64,000 bases of DNA, from the NCBI GenBank assembly GCA_042088665.1, contig JBELMB010000006.1:1-64000 (forward strand), in the 5' to 3' direction. The first letter of the stretch is position 1, and the number at the start of each line of letters is the position of its first letter. The notes under the pieces were generated by a model. It did not search any database and was not told where the DNA came from. It saw nothing but the letters and a program-made list of their open reading frames with translations. This DNA comes from JBELMB01 sp042088665 (GTDB lineage Bacteria > Pseudomonadota > Alphaproteobacteria > Rhodobacterales > Rhodobacteraceae). Below are positions 1-8,210 of the stretch, one piece after another. Both the position numbers and the translations under genes were made by a program.

Positions 1-50
1 GTGAATTCAGCGGCGTCCCTGGGGCCCAGGAGAGGGTGTTCAATGATCAT
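1..50 (-). CDS. soxD: Sarcosine oxidase delta subunit, N-terminal fragment (runs off the window)
   Basis: Only the first 16 codons lie in the window, beginning at the ATG on the minus strand at 50-48. They read MIIEHPLLGPRDAAEF, which matches the start of SoxD, the small subunit of heterotetrameric sarcosine oxidase. The gene sits 13 bases behind soxB, the usual soxB-soxD order. Classical SoxD proteins start with a CxxC zinc knuckle before GPR. Here those positions are His and Leu, so this copy appears to lack that zinc site. The rest of the gene lies outside the window. Confidence 0.75.
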   Translation of the reverse strand, partial: MIIEHPLLGPRDAAEF

Positions 51-63
51 TGGTCAGGTCCTC

Positions 64-1314
64 TCAATGCAGGTTGGGCTGATTGCCCACGCCTTTTTCG
101 TCGATCATCGTCCCCTTGGAGAAGCGGTCGAACCGATATGCCGTTGCGGTTGGGTGGGGGGTGTCTCTGGCCAGCAAATGCGCAAAGCAAAAGCCGCTGG
201 CCGGTGTCGCCTTGAACCCGCCATAGCACCAGCCCCCGTTGAAATAGAGACCGTCGATATGGGTCTTGTCGATGATCGGGGAACCATCCATCGACATGTC
301 CATGATGCCGCCCCACATGCGCAAAAGCCGCGCGCGGCCGAAGGCCGGGAAAATCGCCATGCCGCCCTCGCAGACGTCTTCGACCGTTGGCAGGTTTCCG
401 CGCTGGGCGTAGGAGTTGTAGCCATCCAGATCCCCGCCAAACACCAGCCCCCCCTTGTCGGACTGGCTGACATAAAAGTGGCCCGCCCCAAAGGTGACGA
501 CCCCCGGCAGAACCGGTTTCAGCCCTTCTGAGACGAAGGCCTGCAAGACAAGGCTTTCAATCGGCAAGCGCATCCCGGCCTTGGCCATCAGGCGGCCAGA
601 GGACCCGGCAACGGCGCAGCCCACCTTTCCTGCGCCAATGAACCCGCGCGTGGTCTCGACGCCCAGACATTTGCCGTTTTCGATCCGAAACCCGGTGACT
701 TCGCAGTTCTGAAGGATGTCGACGCCGCGGCTGTCCGCGCCACGCGCGTAGCCCCACGCCACTGCGTCATGGCGCACCGTGCCGCCGCGATGCTGCGCAA
801 GGCCCCCCTTGATCGGGAACCGCGCATCCTGCGTGTTCAGGAAAGGATAGCGCGCCTTGATTTGCGCGGTCGAGAGCATCTCGGCATCCGCGCCGTTCAG
901 GATCATCGCATTGCCGCGCCGGATAAAGGCATCGCGCTGCGCGTCGGAATGGATCAGGTTCAGGATGCCGCGCTGTGACACCATCGCATTGTAGTTGAAG
1001 TCCTGCTCCAACCCTTCCCAGAGCTTCAGCGAGAATTCATAGAAGGGTTCATTGCCGTCCAGCAGGTAGTTGGAGCGGATGATCGTGGTGTTGCGCCCGA
1101 CATTCCCCCCACCGATCCAGCCCTTTTCGATCACCGCGATGCGCTTTTGCCCGAATTCCTTGGCGAGGTAATAGGCCGTTGCCAACCCGTGCCCGCCACC
1201 ACCGATAACCACGATGTCGTACTGCGCCTGAGGTTCGGGATCGCGCCAGGCGGGCGTCCAACCCTTGTGGCCCGTCAAGGCCTCCTTGATGACCCGGAAT
1301 CCCGAATACCGCAT
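64..1314 (-). CDS. soxB: Sarcosine oxidase beta subunit
   Basis: 416 residues, the normal length for SoxB. It is the FAD/FMN-bearing subunit that oxidatively demethylates sarcosine to glycine, passing the one-carbon unit to tetrahydrofolate in the heterotetramer. A dinucleotide-binding motif VIGGGGHG lies near residue 36 and is followed by a typical DAO-fold body. The C-terminal part carries the family-typical stretch FNGGWCYGGFKATPASG around residue 360, close to the flavin site. SoxD follows 13 bases downstream. The gene diverges from the glycine-betaine binding protein at 1588. A link between betaine uptake and the betaine-dimethylglycine-sarcosine pathway is inferred from that arrangement. 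Confidence 0.93.
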   Translation of the reverse strand: MRYSGFRVIKEALTGHKGWTPAWRDPEPQAQYDIVVIGGGGHGLATAYYLAKEFGQKRIAVIEKGWIGGGNVGRNTTIIRSNYLLDGNEPFYEFSLKLWEGLEQDFNYNAMVSQRGILNLIHSDAQRDAFIRRGNAMILNGADAEMLSTAQIKARYPFLNTQDARFPIKGGLAQHRGGTVRHDAVAWGYARGADSRGVDILQNCEVTGFRIENGKCLGVETTRGFIGAGKVGCAVAGSSGRLMAKAGMRLPIESLVLQAFVSEGLKPVLPGVVTFGAGHFYVSQSDKGGLVFGGDLDGYNSYAQRGNLPTVEDVCEGGMAIFPAFGRARLLRMWGGIMDMSMDGSPIIDKTHIDGLYFNGGWCYGGFKATPASGFCFAHLLARDTPHPTATAYRFDRFSKGTMIDEKGVGNQPNLH

Positions 1315-1587
1315 GGCTACATCCTCATTTTTGCAGCACCGTGCCCGATCGGATTTTCAGGGTCAGCTTGAGAATGGACGCCAACCACCGCATTTGCGAC
1401 ATCCTGCCTGCGCCCAAACTTTCGGCACTCGCAAGAAAAAAACTTGATTGACAGGAAAACCATGCGACAGTGTTCTTGGATGCATACCACAGCCCCCAGA
1501 GTCGCTGGATATTGTATCCGAAGGCCATCTGCCAAAGGTCGACGGCACAGCGTCCCATCTGGGAGCAACACAACAGGGAGTTAAGCA

Positions 1588-2529
1588 ATGAAAAAATTTA
1601 CAACAGCTTTGACGGCAGGGGTGCTGAGCCTCGCCCCCATGAGCGCATTCGCCGCTGACAGCAGCGACCCGATCGTTATTCCGATCCACAACTGGTCCAG
1701 CCAGATCGTGATGTCCAATGTGGTTGGCCAGCTGCTGGAAGCGAACGGAAATGCCGTCGAATACGTCACGACCGACAGCCAGGCGGTGTACGAGTCAGTG
1801 CGTCTTGGTGACGTGACGATGGAGCTGGAAGTCTGGGAAGGTGCGTTTGGTGCTTCCTTCCGCGCGGCCCTGGAAAAAGGCGGTATCGTCGATGTGGGTG
1901 ACCACAACGCCGTGACGCGCGAAGACTGGTGGTACCCGATGTGGACCAAGGACGCATGCCCCGGCCTGCCGAGCTGGGAAGCGCTGAACGACTGCGCGGC
2001 TCTCTTTGCAACCGCGGAAACAGGTGACAAGGGTCGCTATCTTGATGGTCCCGTTGACTGGCTCAAGCACGGTCAAGAGCGCGTCGAAGCGCTGGGCATG
2101 GATTTCGTCGTGGTGAACGCGGGCTCTGCCGCGGCGCTTTGGGCCGAAATCGGCGCAGCCGAGGCGGACAAGCGCCCGGTTGTGGTCTTCAACTGGACGC
2201 CCAACTTTGCCGAAGCCGTCTGGCCCGGTGAGTTTGTCGAATTCCCCACATGGGTTGACGGCTGTGACAAGGATCCGGCGGTTGGTCCGAACCCTGACGC
2301 GCTGTACGACTGTGGCAACCCCGCGACGGGTTACCTGAAGAAAGCCGCTTGGGAAGGCATGGAAGAAAAATGGCCGTCGGCCTACGCCGTGCTGGAAAAA
2401 GTCAACTTCACCAACCCCCAGATCGCAGAGATGGCCAAGCTGGTCGATATCGATGAGATGGAGCCCGAAGAGGCAGCCGAAGTCTGGTTGGAAGAAAACG
2501 AAGCCGTTTGGAAAGCTTGGGTGAACTAA
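1588..2529 (+). CDS. Glycine betaine/proline-type ABC transporter substrate-binding protein
   Basis: 313 residues with a signal peptide (MKK start, hydrophobic core, cut near AFA-AD at about residue 22), so it is periplasmic. The fold and Trp-rich pattern are those of the OpuAC/ProX family, whose quaternary-ammonium ligands sit in an aromatic box; candidate residues are in HNWSSQ near 34 and DWWYPMW near 113. No permease or ATPase follows. A strong terminator lies 24 bases after the stop, so this is an orphan binding protein that must use a distant transporter or act as a scavenger. It diverges from soxB, which fits methylated-amine nutrition. The exact ligand (betaine, choline, carnitine or DMSP) cannot be told from sequence. 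Confidence 0.85.
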   Translation: MKKFTTALTAGVLSLAPMSAFAADSSDPIVIPIHNWSSQIVMSNVVGQLLEANGNAVEYVTTDSQAVYESVRLGDVTMELEVWEGAFGASFRAALEKGGIVDVGDHNAVTREDWWYPMWTKDACPGLPSWEALNDCAALFATAETGDKGRYLDGPVDWLKHGQERVEALGMDFVVVNAGSAAALWAEIGAAEADKRPVVVFNWTPNFAEAVWPGEFVEFPTWVDGCDKDPAVGPNPDALYDCGNPATGYLKKAAWEGMEEKWPSAYAVLEKVNFTNPQIAEMAKLVDIDEMEPEEAAEVWLEENEAVWKAWVN

Positions 2530-2553
2530 GGTTCCCCTGACGAAGACAGATAG

Positions 2554-2586
2554 ATCCCCGTCCGGCATCCGGGCGGGGATTTTTTT
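2554..2586 (+). terminator. Rho-independent terminator of the orphan binding protein
   Basis: A 12-bp stem (ATCCCCGTCCGG with CCGGGCGGGGAT, one G-T pair) closes a 3-base CAT loop at 2554-2580 and is followed by a run of T (2581-2586). It begins 24 bases after the stop codon at 2529. Confidence 0.93.
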
Positions 2587-2800
2587 ATGAAAGACAGATG
2601 TCGTGCCCGCAGGTGCAGTGATTGCGTTCTGGACCGTCGGCTCTTGCCTCCTCACTTGCAATTTTGCGCTGGGAGGGTAGCGCTCAATCGCCTGATGCCT
2701 TGCGAATACATCGGCGGGATCTGGACTTCGGAGCCAGACAAATTCATTGTTGATCCGATCCTCAGGACGCCGGGGCTGAACACCTGACAGGGAGCCAGAC

Positions 2801-4090
2801 ATGGAACTCATCGCCAAAGCAACCGCATTGGTTGGCGGCACGATCGCATTTGTGCGGCGATTGGGATCGCCTTCGACGCAGGCCTTCGGCACCGCACCAG
2901 AGATCCCCGCGGCGCGCAAGCAAGGGATCATGACGCTGAAGATGCCAGCGGCCGAGGGATGGAAAGACGGTCGTCTGCCAACCTGTGCACCGGGTCTGGC
3001 GGTGAATGCGTTTGCCTCTGGTCTGGATCATCCACGCTGGATCGAGGTTCTGCCCAATGGCGACGTTCTGGTCGCGGAATCAAAAGAGCAGGCCGGTCCG
3101 CCAAAGACGCTGATGGATCACGCCGCGCAGGCGACCATGCGGCGGGTCAAGGCCATCGGCAAGAGCGCGAACCGCGTCACCCTGTGGCGCGACGCCGATG
3201 GCGACGGCGAGGCCGAGATCCGCGAGGTCTTTGTCGAAAACCAGAACCAGCCCTTTGGCATGGCTCTGGTGGGCGACCGGTTCTACCTCGGGAATACCGA
3301 TGGTATCAAAGTGTTCGACTACGCGCCGGGAGACACCGCGCTGTCGGGCGACGGTGAAAAGCTGGTCGATTTCAAACCGCACGGCCACTGGACGCGCAGC
3401 CTACTGGTGTCGCCGGACAAGACGAAGATCTACGCCGGGGTCGGTTCGCTTTCAAACATCGGCGATCAGGGCATGGACGTCGAAGAAGGCCGCGCCGCGA
3501 TCTGGGAACTGGACGTGGCCTCCGGGCAGGCGCGGGTCTTTGCCTCCGGGCTGCGCAACGCCGTCGGCATGGCATGGGAGCCCGTGACCGGCAAGCTCTG
3601 GACCGCTGTCAACGAGCGCGATGGGTTGGGCGACGAGACCCCACCCGACTACCTTACGTCCGTCGAGGACGGCGGTTTTTACGGCTGGCCTTATTGCTAC
3701 TGGGGGAAGACGGTCGATGATCGGGTGCCGCAGGATCCGGCCATGGTCGCAAAGGCGCTGACACCAGATTATGCGCTTGGCGGGCACACCGCGTCGCTGG
3801 GACTGTGCTGGATGCCCGAGGGCACGCTGCCGGGCTTTGGCGCGGGCATGGTCATCGGGCAGCACGGCTCGTGGAACCGCTCGAAGCTGAGCGGCTACAA
3901 GCTGATCTTCGTACCCTTTGAAGACGGCATGCCCAATGGCCCATCGCGGGACATCCTGTCGGGTTTTCTGTCCGAAGACGAAAAGCTGGCCTACGGACGG
4001 CCGGTTGGTGTGACCGTCGGCGCAGACAGGAAATCCCTGCTGATGGCGGATGACGTCGGTGACATCATCTGGCGGGTCACGGCGGCATAG
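2801..4090 (+). CDS. Sorbosone dehydrogenase-like beta-propeller oxidoreductase
   Basis: 429 residues. The body from about residue 65 is a six-bladed propeller of the soluble PQQ glucose/L-sorbosone dehydrogenase family, with typical blocks DHPRWIEVLPNGDVLVAES, GLRNAVGMAWEP, NERDGLGDETPPDYL and IGQHGSWNRS. Such proteins oxidise aldose-type substrates using PQQ, usually in the periplasm. The N-terminus (about 60 residues) is weakly hydrophobic and is not a convincing signal peptide, so export is uncertain. The start has an AGGGAG-type ribosome site (GACAGGGAGCC) about 6 bases upstream. It stands alone between a terminator and an empty stretch. Substrate unknown. Confidence 0.8.
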   Translation: MELIAKATALVGGTIAFVRRLGSPSTQAFGTAPEIPAARKQGIMTLKMPAAEGWKDGRLPTCAPGLAVNAFASGLDHPRWIEVLPNGDVLVAESKEQAGPPKTLMDHAAQATMRRVKAIGKSANRVTLWRDADGDGEAEIREVFVENQNQPFGMALVGDRFYLGNTDGIKVFDYAPGDTALSGDGEKLVDFKPHGHWTRSLLVSPDKTKIYAGVGSLSNIGDQGMDVEEGRAAIWELDVASGQARVFASGLRNAVGMAWEPVTGKLWTAVNERDGLGDETPPDYLTSVEDGGFYGWPYCYWGKTVDDRVPQDPAMVAKALTPDYALGGHTASLGLCWMPEGTLPGFGAGMVIGQHGSWNRSKLSGYKLIFVPFEDGMPNGPSRDILSGFLSEDEKLAYGRPVGVTVGADRKSLLMADDVGDIIWRVTAA

Positions 4091-4499
4091 GTGAGTTGAT
4101 TGGAAGACGGCGGTTTGCCTGTGAGGGTGGCCGCCATCGGACAGTTTGGACATCACGGAAATGCGGCTGGCATTTTGGCGGGCAGGGCGGCAAGGCGGCT
4201 GATAGCGCGCCATCGTCGACTGCTGTGCGCCAAGCCACCATCCCGGGCTGGCAGGACCGGATCCAAGCTGTGGATGGGTCCTGATCGTCGCCATTTCGCG
4301 GTGCGCGCTCCTTTCGTTGGGTCAATGCCATGACGGACCGCTCCTGTTGAGCCACATTATCAAGGCCGGACTGCCCGAGGCCAAGGGACACGGGCAGATA
4401 GGATTGCGGCCAGCGACGATCCAGATTGATAACCTGAGCGACAATCCCCGTCTTCGTTGTGCGGTTTGACCACGGGCAATCTGCGTTGCCCCAACGACT
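4091..4499. other. Gap without a recognisable gene
   Basis: About 400 bases between the sorbosone dehydrogenase-like gene and the end of the GntR gene. Both strands contain open frames of about 100 codons, but their translations are low-complexity and match no family I recognise. No repeat or terminator stands out. It may be decayed coding sequence. Confidence 0.5.
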
Positions 4500-5147
4500 T
4501 TACCGGTTCAGGCTGGCGATAAGCTGGTGGAATTTCTCGCCCTGAACGGCGACATGGCTTCTCAGGGCCTGTGCCGCCGCATCGGCGTCTCCCTCTTTCA
4601 GACATTGCAGGATCCGGGAGTGTTCCGTCATCGATTGCTTCAGGCGGCCCCGGAACCGGAGCTGGATCCTCCGATAGGCTTTGAGGCGGCTTTGGAGAGT
4701 CAAGGCCTGCTTTTCCAAATAGCCATTGGACGCGCCACGATAGATGATTTGGTGGAACGTCTCGTTCTCCGAGTAATACATGTCGTGATCTTCCGCGACG
4801 ATCGCCGCGTGGCACCGGTCATTCGCCTCTGACAATGCAACCAGTTCCTCATCGGTCATCCGGGTCGCGGCAAGACGGCCACAGACGCCTTCGAGTTCTG
4901 CCATGGTCTCGAACATTTCCATCAGTTCGACGGGGCCGGGTTGGCGAATGAAAACCCCGCGGCGCGGGATCTGCCTGGCCATGCCCGAGGTGACGAGAAC
5001 CTGAAGGGCCTCTCGGATCGGTGTCCGGGACACGTTGAACTGCGCCGCCAGCTTGAGTTCATCAAGGCGCTCGCCATCGCGAAACGCGCCTGCAAAGACG
5101 AGTTGCTCCAGCGTGTCTGCAATCTGATCCGCGCGTCGCATTTCCAT
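4500..5147 (-). CDS. GntR-family regulator (FadR/FCD subgroup), probable malonate operon regulator
   Basis: 215 residues. The N-terminal winged helix-turn-helix is clear (LAAQFNVSRTPIREAL, about residues 33-48). An all-helical FCD ligand domain follows with candidate metal/ligand positions in ELEGVCGRLAA, the FHQIIYRGASN segment and the C-terminal H of RSHV. It is divergently transcribed from the TRAP-matAB operon. An 18-bp perfect palindrome, typical of FadR-type operators, lies 43 bases from its start codon. This is the arrangement of the rhizobial malonate operons (MatR/GtrA with matPQM/matAB). Repression relieved by malonate or a CoA derivative is inferred. Confidence 0.88.
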   Translation of the reverse strand: MEMRRADQIADTLEQLVFAGAFRDGERLDELKLAAQFNVSRTPIREALQVLVTSGMARQIPRRGVFIRQPGPVELMEMFETMAELEGVCGRLAATRMTDEELVALSEANDRCHAAIVAEDHDMYYSENETFHQIIYRGASNGYLEKQALTLQSRLKAYRRIQLRFRGRLKQSMTEHSRILQCLKEGDADAAAQALRSHVAVQGEKFHQLIASLNR

Positions 5148-5190
5148 GGCAAAACGCTAGCACCTCGGATCGCAAAAATGCAATCTGGAA

Positions 5191-5208
5191 TTTCTTGTAT
5201 ACAAGAAA
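5191..5208. promoter_or_regulatory. GntR (FadR-type) operator palindrome
   Basis: TTTCTTGTATACAAGAAA is a perfect 18-bp palindrome. Its centre TTGTATACAA fits the TNGTNNNACNA consensus of FadR-subfamily GntR regulators. A further half-site CTTGTA follows at 5214-5219. It lies between the divergent GntR gene and the malonate operon, so it can control both. Confidence 0.85.
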
Positions 5209-5289
5209 GTTGACTTGTAATGCGACGCATGGGAGTTTGCGGCCTGTAGGTTCAATCCGTGAGGTTGATTCACACCTAGGGAGGAAAAT

Positions 5290-6276
5290 ATGAATTTCGC
5301 AAAACTTACCGCTACGGCCATGGCCGCTTGCCTTGCACTTGGATCGGTTGCGTCGGCGGAAACGCTGCGCCTGTCGCACCAGTGGTCGAACAAGGACGTG
5401 CGCCATCAAGTGGCCCAGATGGTTGCAGACGATGTCGCCGCCGCAGGCGTGGATCTGGAAATCCAGATCTTTGGGTCAAAGTCGCTGTTCAAGCCGCGTG
5501 AGCAGTATCGCCCGCTCAGCCGTGGCCAGCTGGACATGACCGTTCTTCCGCTCAGCTACGCGGGCGGCCAGCAGCCTGCCTACAACCTGACGCTGATGCC
5601 CGGCATGGTGAAGAACCATGATCACGCAGCCCGTCTGAGCGCGTCCCCTTTCATGGCGGCGCTCGAAGAAAAGATGGCGGATGATGACGTCATGGTTCTT
5701 GTGCACGGCTACCTTGCAGGTGGTTTTGTCGGCAAGGACAAGTGCATCACGGGCCCCGACGATGTTGCGGGTCTGCAGACGCGCGCGGCGGGCAAGGCGT
5801 TTGAACAGATGCTGGCAGGCGCCGGCGCATCCATTGCGTCGATGGCCTCGTCCGAGATCTACAACGCCATGCAGACCGGCGTTCTGACGGCTGCGAACAC
5901 CTCGTCGTCTTCCTTTGTCTCTTATCGCATTTATGAACAGGTGAGCTGCTATACACCCGCAGGCGACGTCGCGCTTTGGTTCATGTATCAGCCGCTGTTG
6001 ATGAACAAGTCGAAGTTTGATGGCCTGAATGCGGACCAACAGGCAGCTTTGCTGGCCGCGTCTGCCAAGGCGCAGGACTTCTACCTTGCAGAAGCCAAGA
6101 AGCAGGACGCCGCCTCTGAGCAGGTGTTCCGCGATGCCGGTGTCGAGATCGCCCAGATGTCGTCAGAAGACTTCGAAGCATGGCGCGCGCTGGCACAGGA
6201 AACCTCCTATGCCAAGTTCGTGGAAGAAGTCGAAGGCGGTCAGGAGCTGCTCGATATGGCTCTCGCCGTCGAATAA
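5290..6276 (+). CDS. TRAP transporter periplasmic binding protein (malonate-type DctP/MatP)
   Basis: 328 residues. A signal peptide ends near residue 23 (SVASA before ETLRLSHQW). The mature protein is a DctP-type binding protein; these hold carboxylate ligands through a conserved arginine, and the LQTRAAGKAFEQML segment near residue 160 is the usual site. A GGGAGG ribosome site lies just before the ATG. It is the first gene of the operon with the TRAP permeases, malonyl-CoA decarboxylase and malonyl-CoA synthetase, which strongly suggests malonate as ligand (compare S. meliloti matPQM). A hairpin after the stop may hold the binding-protein message at a higher level than the permeases. Confidence 0.92.
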   Translation: MNFAKLTATAMAACLALGSVASAETLRLSHQWSNKDVRHQVAQMVADDVAAAGVDLEIQIFGSKSLFKPREQYRPLSRGQLDMTVLPLSYAGGQQPAYNLTLMPGMVKNHDHAARLSASPFMAALEEKMADDDVMVLVHGYLAGGFVGKDKCITGPDDVAGLQTRAAGKAFEQMLAGAGASIASMASSEIYNAMQTGVLTAANTSSSSFVSYRIYEQVSCYTPAGDVALWFMYQPLLMNKSKFDGLNADQQAALLAASAKAQDFYLAEAKKQDAASEQVFRDAGVEIAQMSSEDFEAWRALAQETSYAKFVEEVEGGQELLDMALAVE

Positions 6277-6286
6277 ACCAGTCAAG

Positions 6287-6316
6287 GATTGGGCCGTTCC
6301 GCGGATCGGCCCAATC
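6287..6316 (+). promoter_or_regulatory. Intercistronic mRNA hairpin between TRAP binding protein and permease
   Basis: Ten perfect base pairs, GATTGGGCCG (6287-6296) with CGGCCCAATC (6307-6316), enclose a short inner stem. There is no T run, so attenuation or 3' protection of the binding-protein transcript is more likely than full termination. It sits 10 bases after the dctP-type stop and 29 bases before the permease start. Confidence 0.75.
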
Positions 6317-6345
6317 ATTCCAACGCTCTTTCCAAGGACATCGTT

Positions 6346-6894
6346 ATGGCTGGCAAAAGTTCCGCTGCGGTTGCGCAAACAGGGAACAACACCTTTTTGC
6401 GGATCGTGGCAGCACTCTCTACTCTTGCGGGCTGGTGCTCTGCTGCGATGATCGTCGCGGCTGTGGCGATTACATGCCAGATGATTTTCATTCGCTTTGT
6501 GCTGAATGGGTCAACCATCTGGCAAACCGAGGCCGTGATCTACCTTGCCATCGGTGCGACCCTGATCGGGTTGCCCTATGTCCAGCGGTTGCGCGGGCAT
6601 GTGAACGTTGACCTGATCCCGCTGGCGCTTGGCCGAAAAGCGCGCTTTGTCCTTGCGATGTTCACGCTGTCGCTGTCCATCGTGATGGTGGCGATCATGC
6701 TTTGGTATTCCTACGAATTCTGGCACCTGACCTGGGTGAAGAACTGGAAATCCGACACGGTCTGGGGGGTGCGCCTTTGGATCCCCTATCTTGCGCTTCC
6801 GGTCGGCTTTGCCCTGTTCCTGTTGCAGCTTGTCGCGGACATGGTCGCGATCCTGCTGAAGATTGAAACGCCGTTCGGCCTGGAGGACGTGTAA
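6346..6894 (+). CDS. TRAP transporter small permease (DctQ/MatQ)
   Basis: 182 residues with four predicted membrane helices, the usual size and shape of a DctQ subunit. An open frame extends upstream to 6289, but the ATG at 6346 has an AAGGA ribosome site 8 bases before it, and the upstream stretch lies inside the intercistronic hairpin. The stop TAA shares its last base with the ATG of the large permease. With the binding protein and large permease it forms an ion-driven secondary uptake system, here probably for malonate. Confidence 0.9.
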   Translation: MAGKSSAAVAQTGNNTFLRIVAALSTLAGWCSAAMIVAAVAITCQMIFIRFVLNGSTIWQTEAVIYLAIGATLIGLPYVQRLRGHVNVDLIPLALGRKARFVLAMFTLSLSIVMVAIMLWYSYEFWHLTWVKNWKSDTVWGVRLWIPYLALPVGFALFLLQLVADMVAILLKIETPFGLEDV

Positions 6895-8210
6895 TGGATC
6901 CGCTGACGCTAGGTGCAATTGTCGCCGTTTGCACAATCCTCGTTCTGTTTTCCGGCGTCTCGGTGGCGCTTGGGCTTTTGATCGTCTCCACCTGCTTCAT
7001 CATGATTTTCGACGGCCTGCGCTCGCTGGAGCTTTTGCCCGAAATCCTGTTTGGGAAGCTCGACAATTTTGCACTGTTGTCGATCCCGATGTTCATCATC
7101 ATGGGGTCGTCCATCGCATCGACGCGCGCCGGGGCCGACCTTTACGAGGCGCTTGAGCGCTGGCTGACCCGCGTGCCGGGCGGGCTTGTGATCTCGAACC
7201 TTGGGGCCTGCGCGCTCTTTGCGGCGATGTCCGGCTCCAGCCCGGCAACTTGTGCGGCCATCGGCAAGATGGGCATCCCGGAGATGCGCAAACGCGGCTA
7301 TCCGGACGGTGTCGCGGCCGGGTCCATCGCAGCCGGCGGCACCCTTGGCATCCTGATCCCGCCCTCCGTGACCATGATCGTCTATGGCATCGCGACCGAG
7401 CAATCCATCGGGCGGCTGTTTCTGGCCGGGGTGATCCCGGGGCTCTTGCTGGTTGGCCTCTTCATGGTGTGGTCGCTCTATTCCACGTGGAAGTCCGGCG
7501 ACCGGGCGCTTTTGGCGCAGGGCAACTACACCTGGAAAGAAAAGCTGGAAATCCTGCCGCGCGTCTTGCCGTTTCTGCTGATCATCGTCGGCGTGCTCTA
7601 TGCCATGTACGGCGGGGTCGCGACCCCGTCCGAAACGGCAGCCGTGGGCGCATTGCTGTGTCTGTTGATCGCGATGATCATCTACAAGCTGTGGAATCCA
7701 AAGGATCTTTGGGTCGTCTTGCGCGACAGCACCAAGGAAAGCGTGATGATCCTCTTCATCATCGCGGCGGCGGGTGTGTTTTCCTACATGCTGTCCAGCC
7801 TCTTCATCACCCAGTCCATCGCCGCATGGATCGGCACACTGGATGTGAACCCTTGGGTTCTGATGGGCGCGGTGAACGTGTTCCTGCTGATTGCAGGGTT
7901 CTTCTTGCCGCCGGTCGCCGTGATCCTGATGGCCGCGCCGATCTTGCTGCCGATCATTACCACCGCGGGCTTTGACCCGATCTGGTTCGCGGTTGTTCTG
8001 ACGATCAACATGGAGATCGGGCTGATCTCTCCGCCGGTGGGTCTGAACCTGTACGTGATCAACGGCATCGCGCCGGACATCTCGCTCAAGACCATCCTCA
8101 TCGGGTCGCTGCCGTTTGTCGCTTGCATGGTTATTGCCATCATCCTTCTGTGCATCTTTCCCGGCCTCGCGACATGGCTTCCGAACGCAGTGATGGGAAC
8201 AGCGATATGA
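6894..8210 (+). CDS. TRAP transporter large permease (DctM/MatM)
   Basis: 438 residues, a multi-spanning DctM protein of normal length. Recognisable family blocks are GSSPATCAAIGKMGIPEMRKRGY near residue 110, LGILIPPSVTMIVYGI near 150 and the C-terminal PPVGLNLYVINGIAPD. It is the sodium-driven translocation channel for the ligand delivered by the binding protein at 5290. Start and stop overlap the neighbouring genes (TAATG and ATATGA), so translation is coupled along the operon. Confidence 0.93.
   Translation: MDPLTLGAIVAVCTILVLFSGVSVALGLLIVSTCFIMIFDGLRSLELLPEILFGKLDNFALLSIPMFIIMGSSIASTRAGADLYEALERWLTRVPGGLVISNLGACALFAAMSGSSPATCAAIGKMGIPEMRKRGYPDGVAAGSIAAGGTLGILIPPSVTMIVYGIATEQSIGRLFLAGVIPGLLLVGLFMVWSLYSTWKSGDRALLAQGNYTWKEKLEILPRVLPFLLIIVGVLYAMYGGVATPSETAAVGALLCLLIAMIIYKLWNPKDLWVVLRDSTKESVMILFIIAAAGVFSYMLSSLFITQSIAAWIGTLDVNPWVLMGAVNVFLLIAGFFLPPVAVILMAAPILLPIITTAGFDPIWFAVVLTINMEIGLISPPVGLNLYVINGIAPDISLKTILIGSLPFVACMVIAIILLCIFPGLATWLPNAVMGTAI

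Noticed and set aside
1795..2931. A 378-codon open frame on the minus strand
   Set aside because: Covers the orphan binding protein and its terminator in antisense; no recognisable domain.
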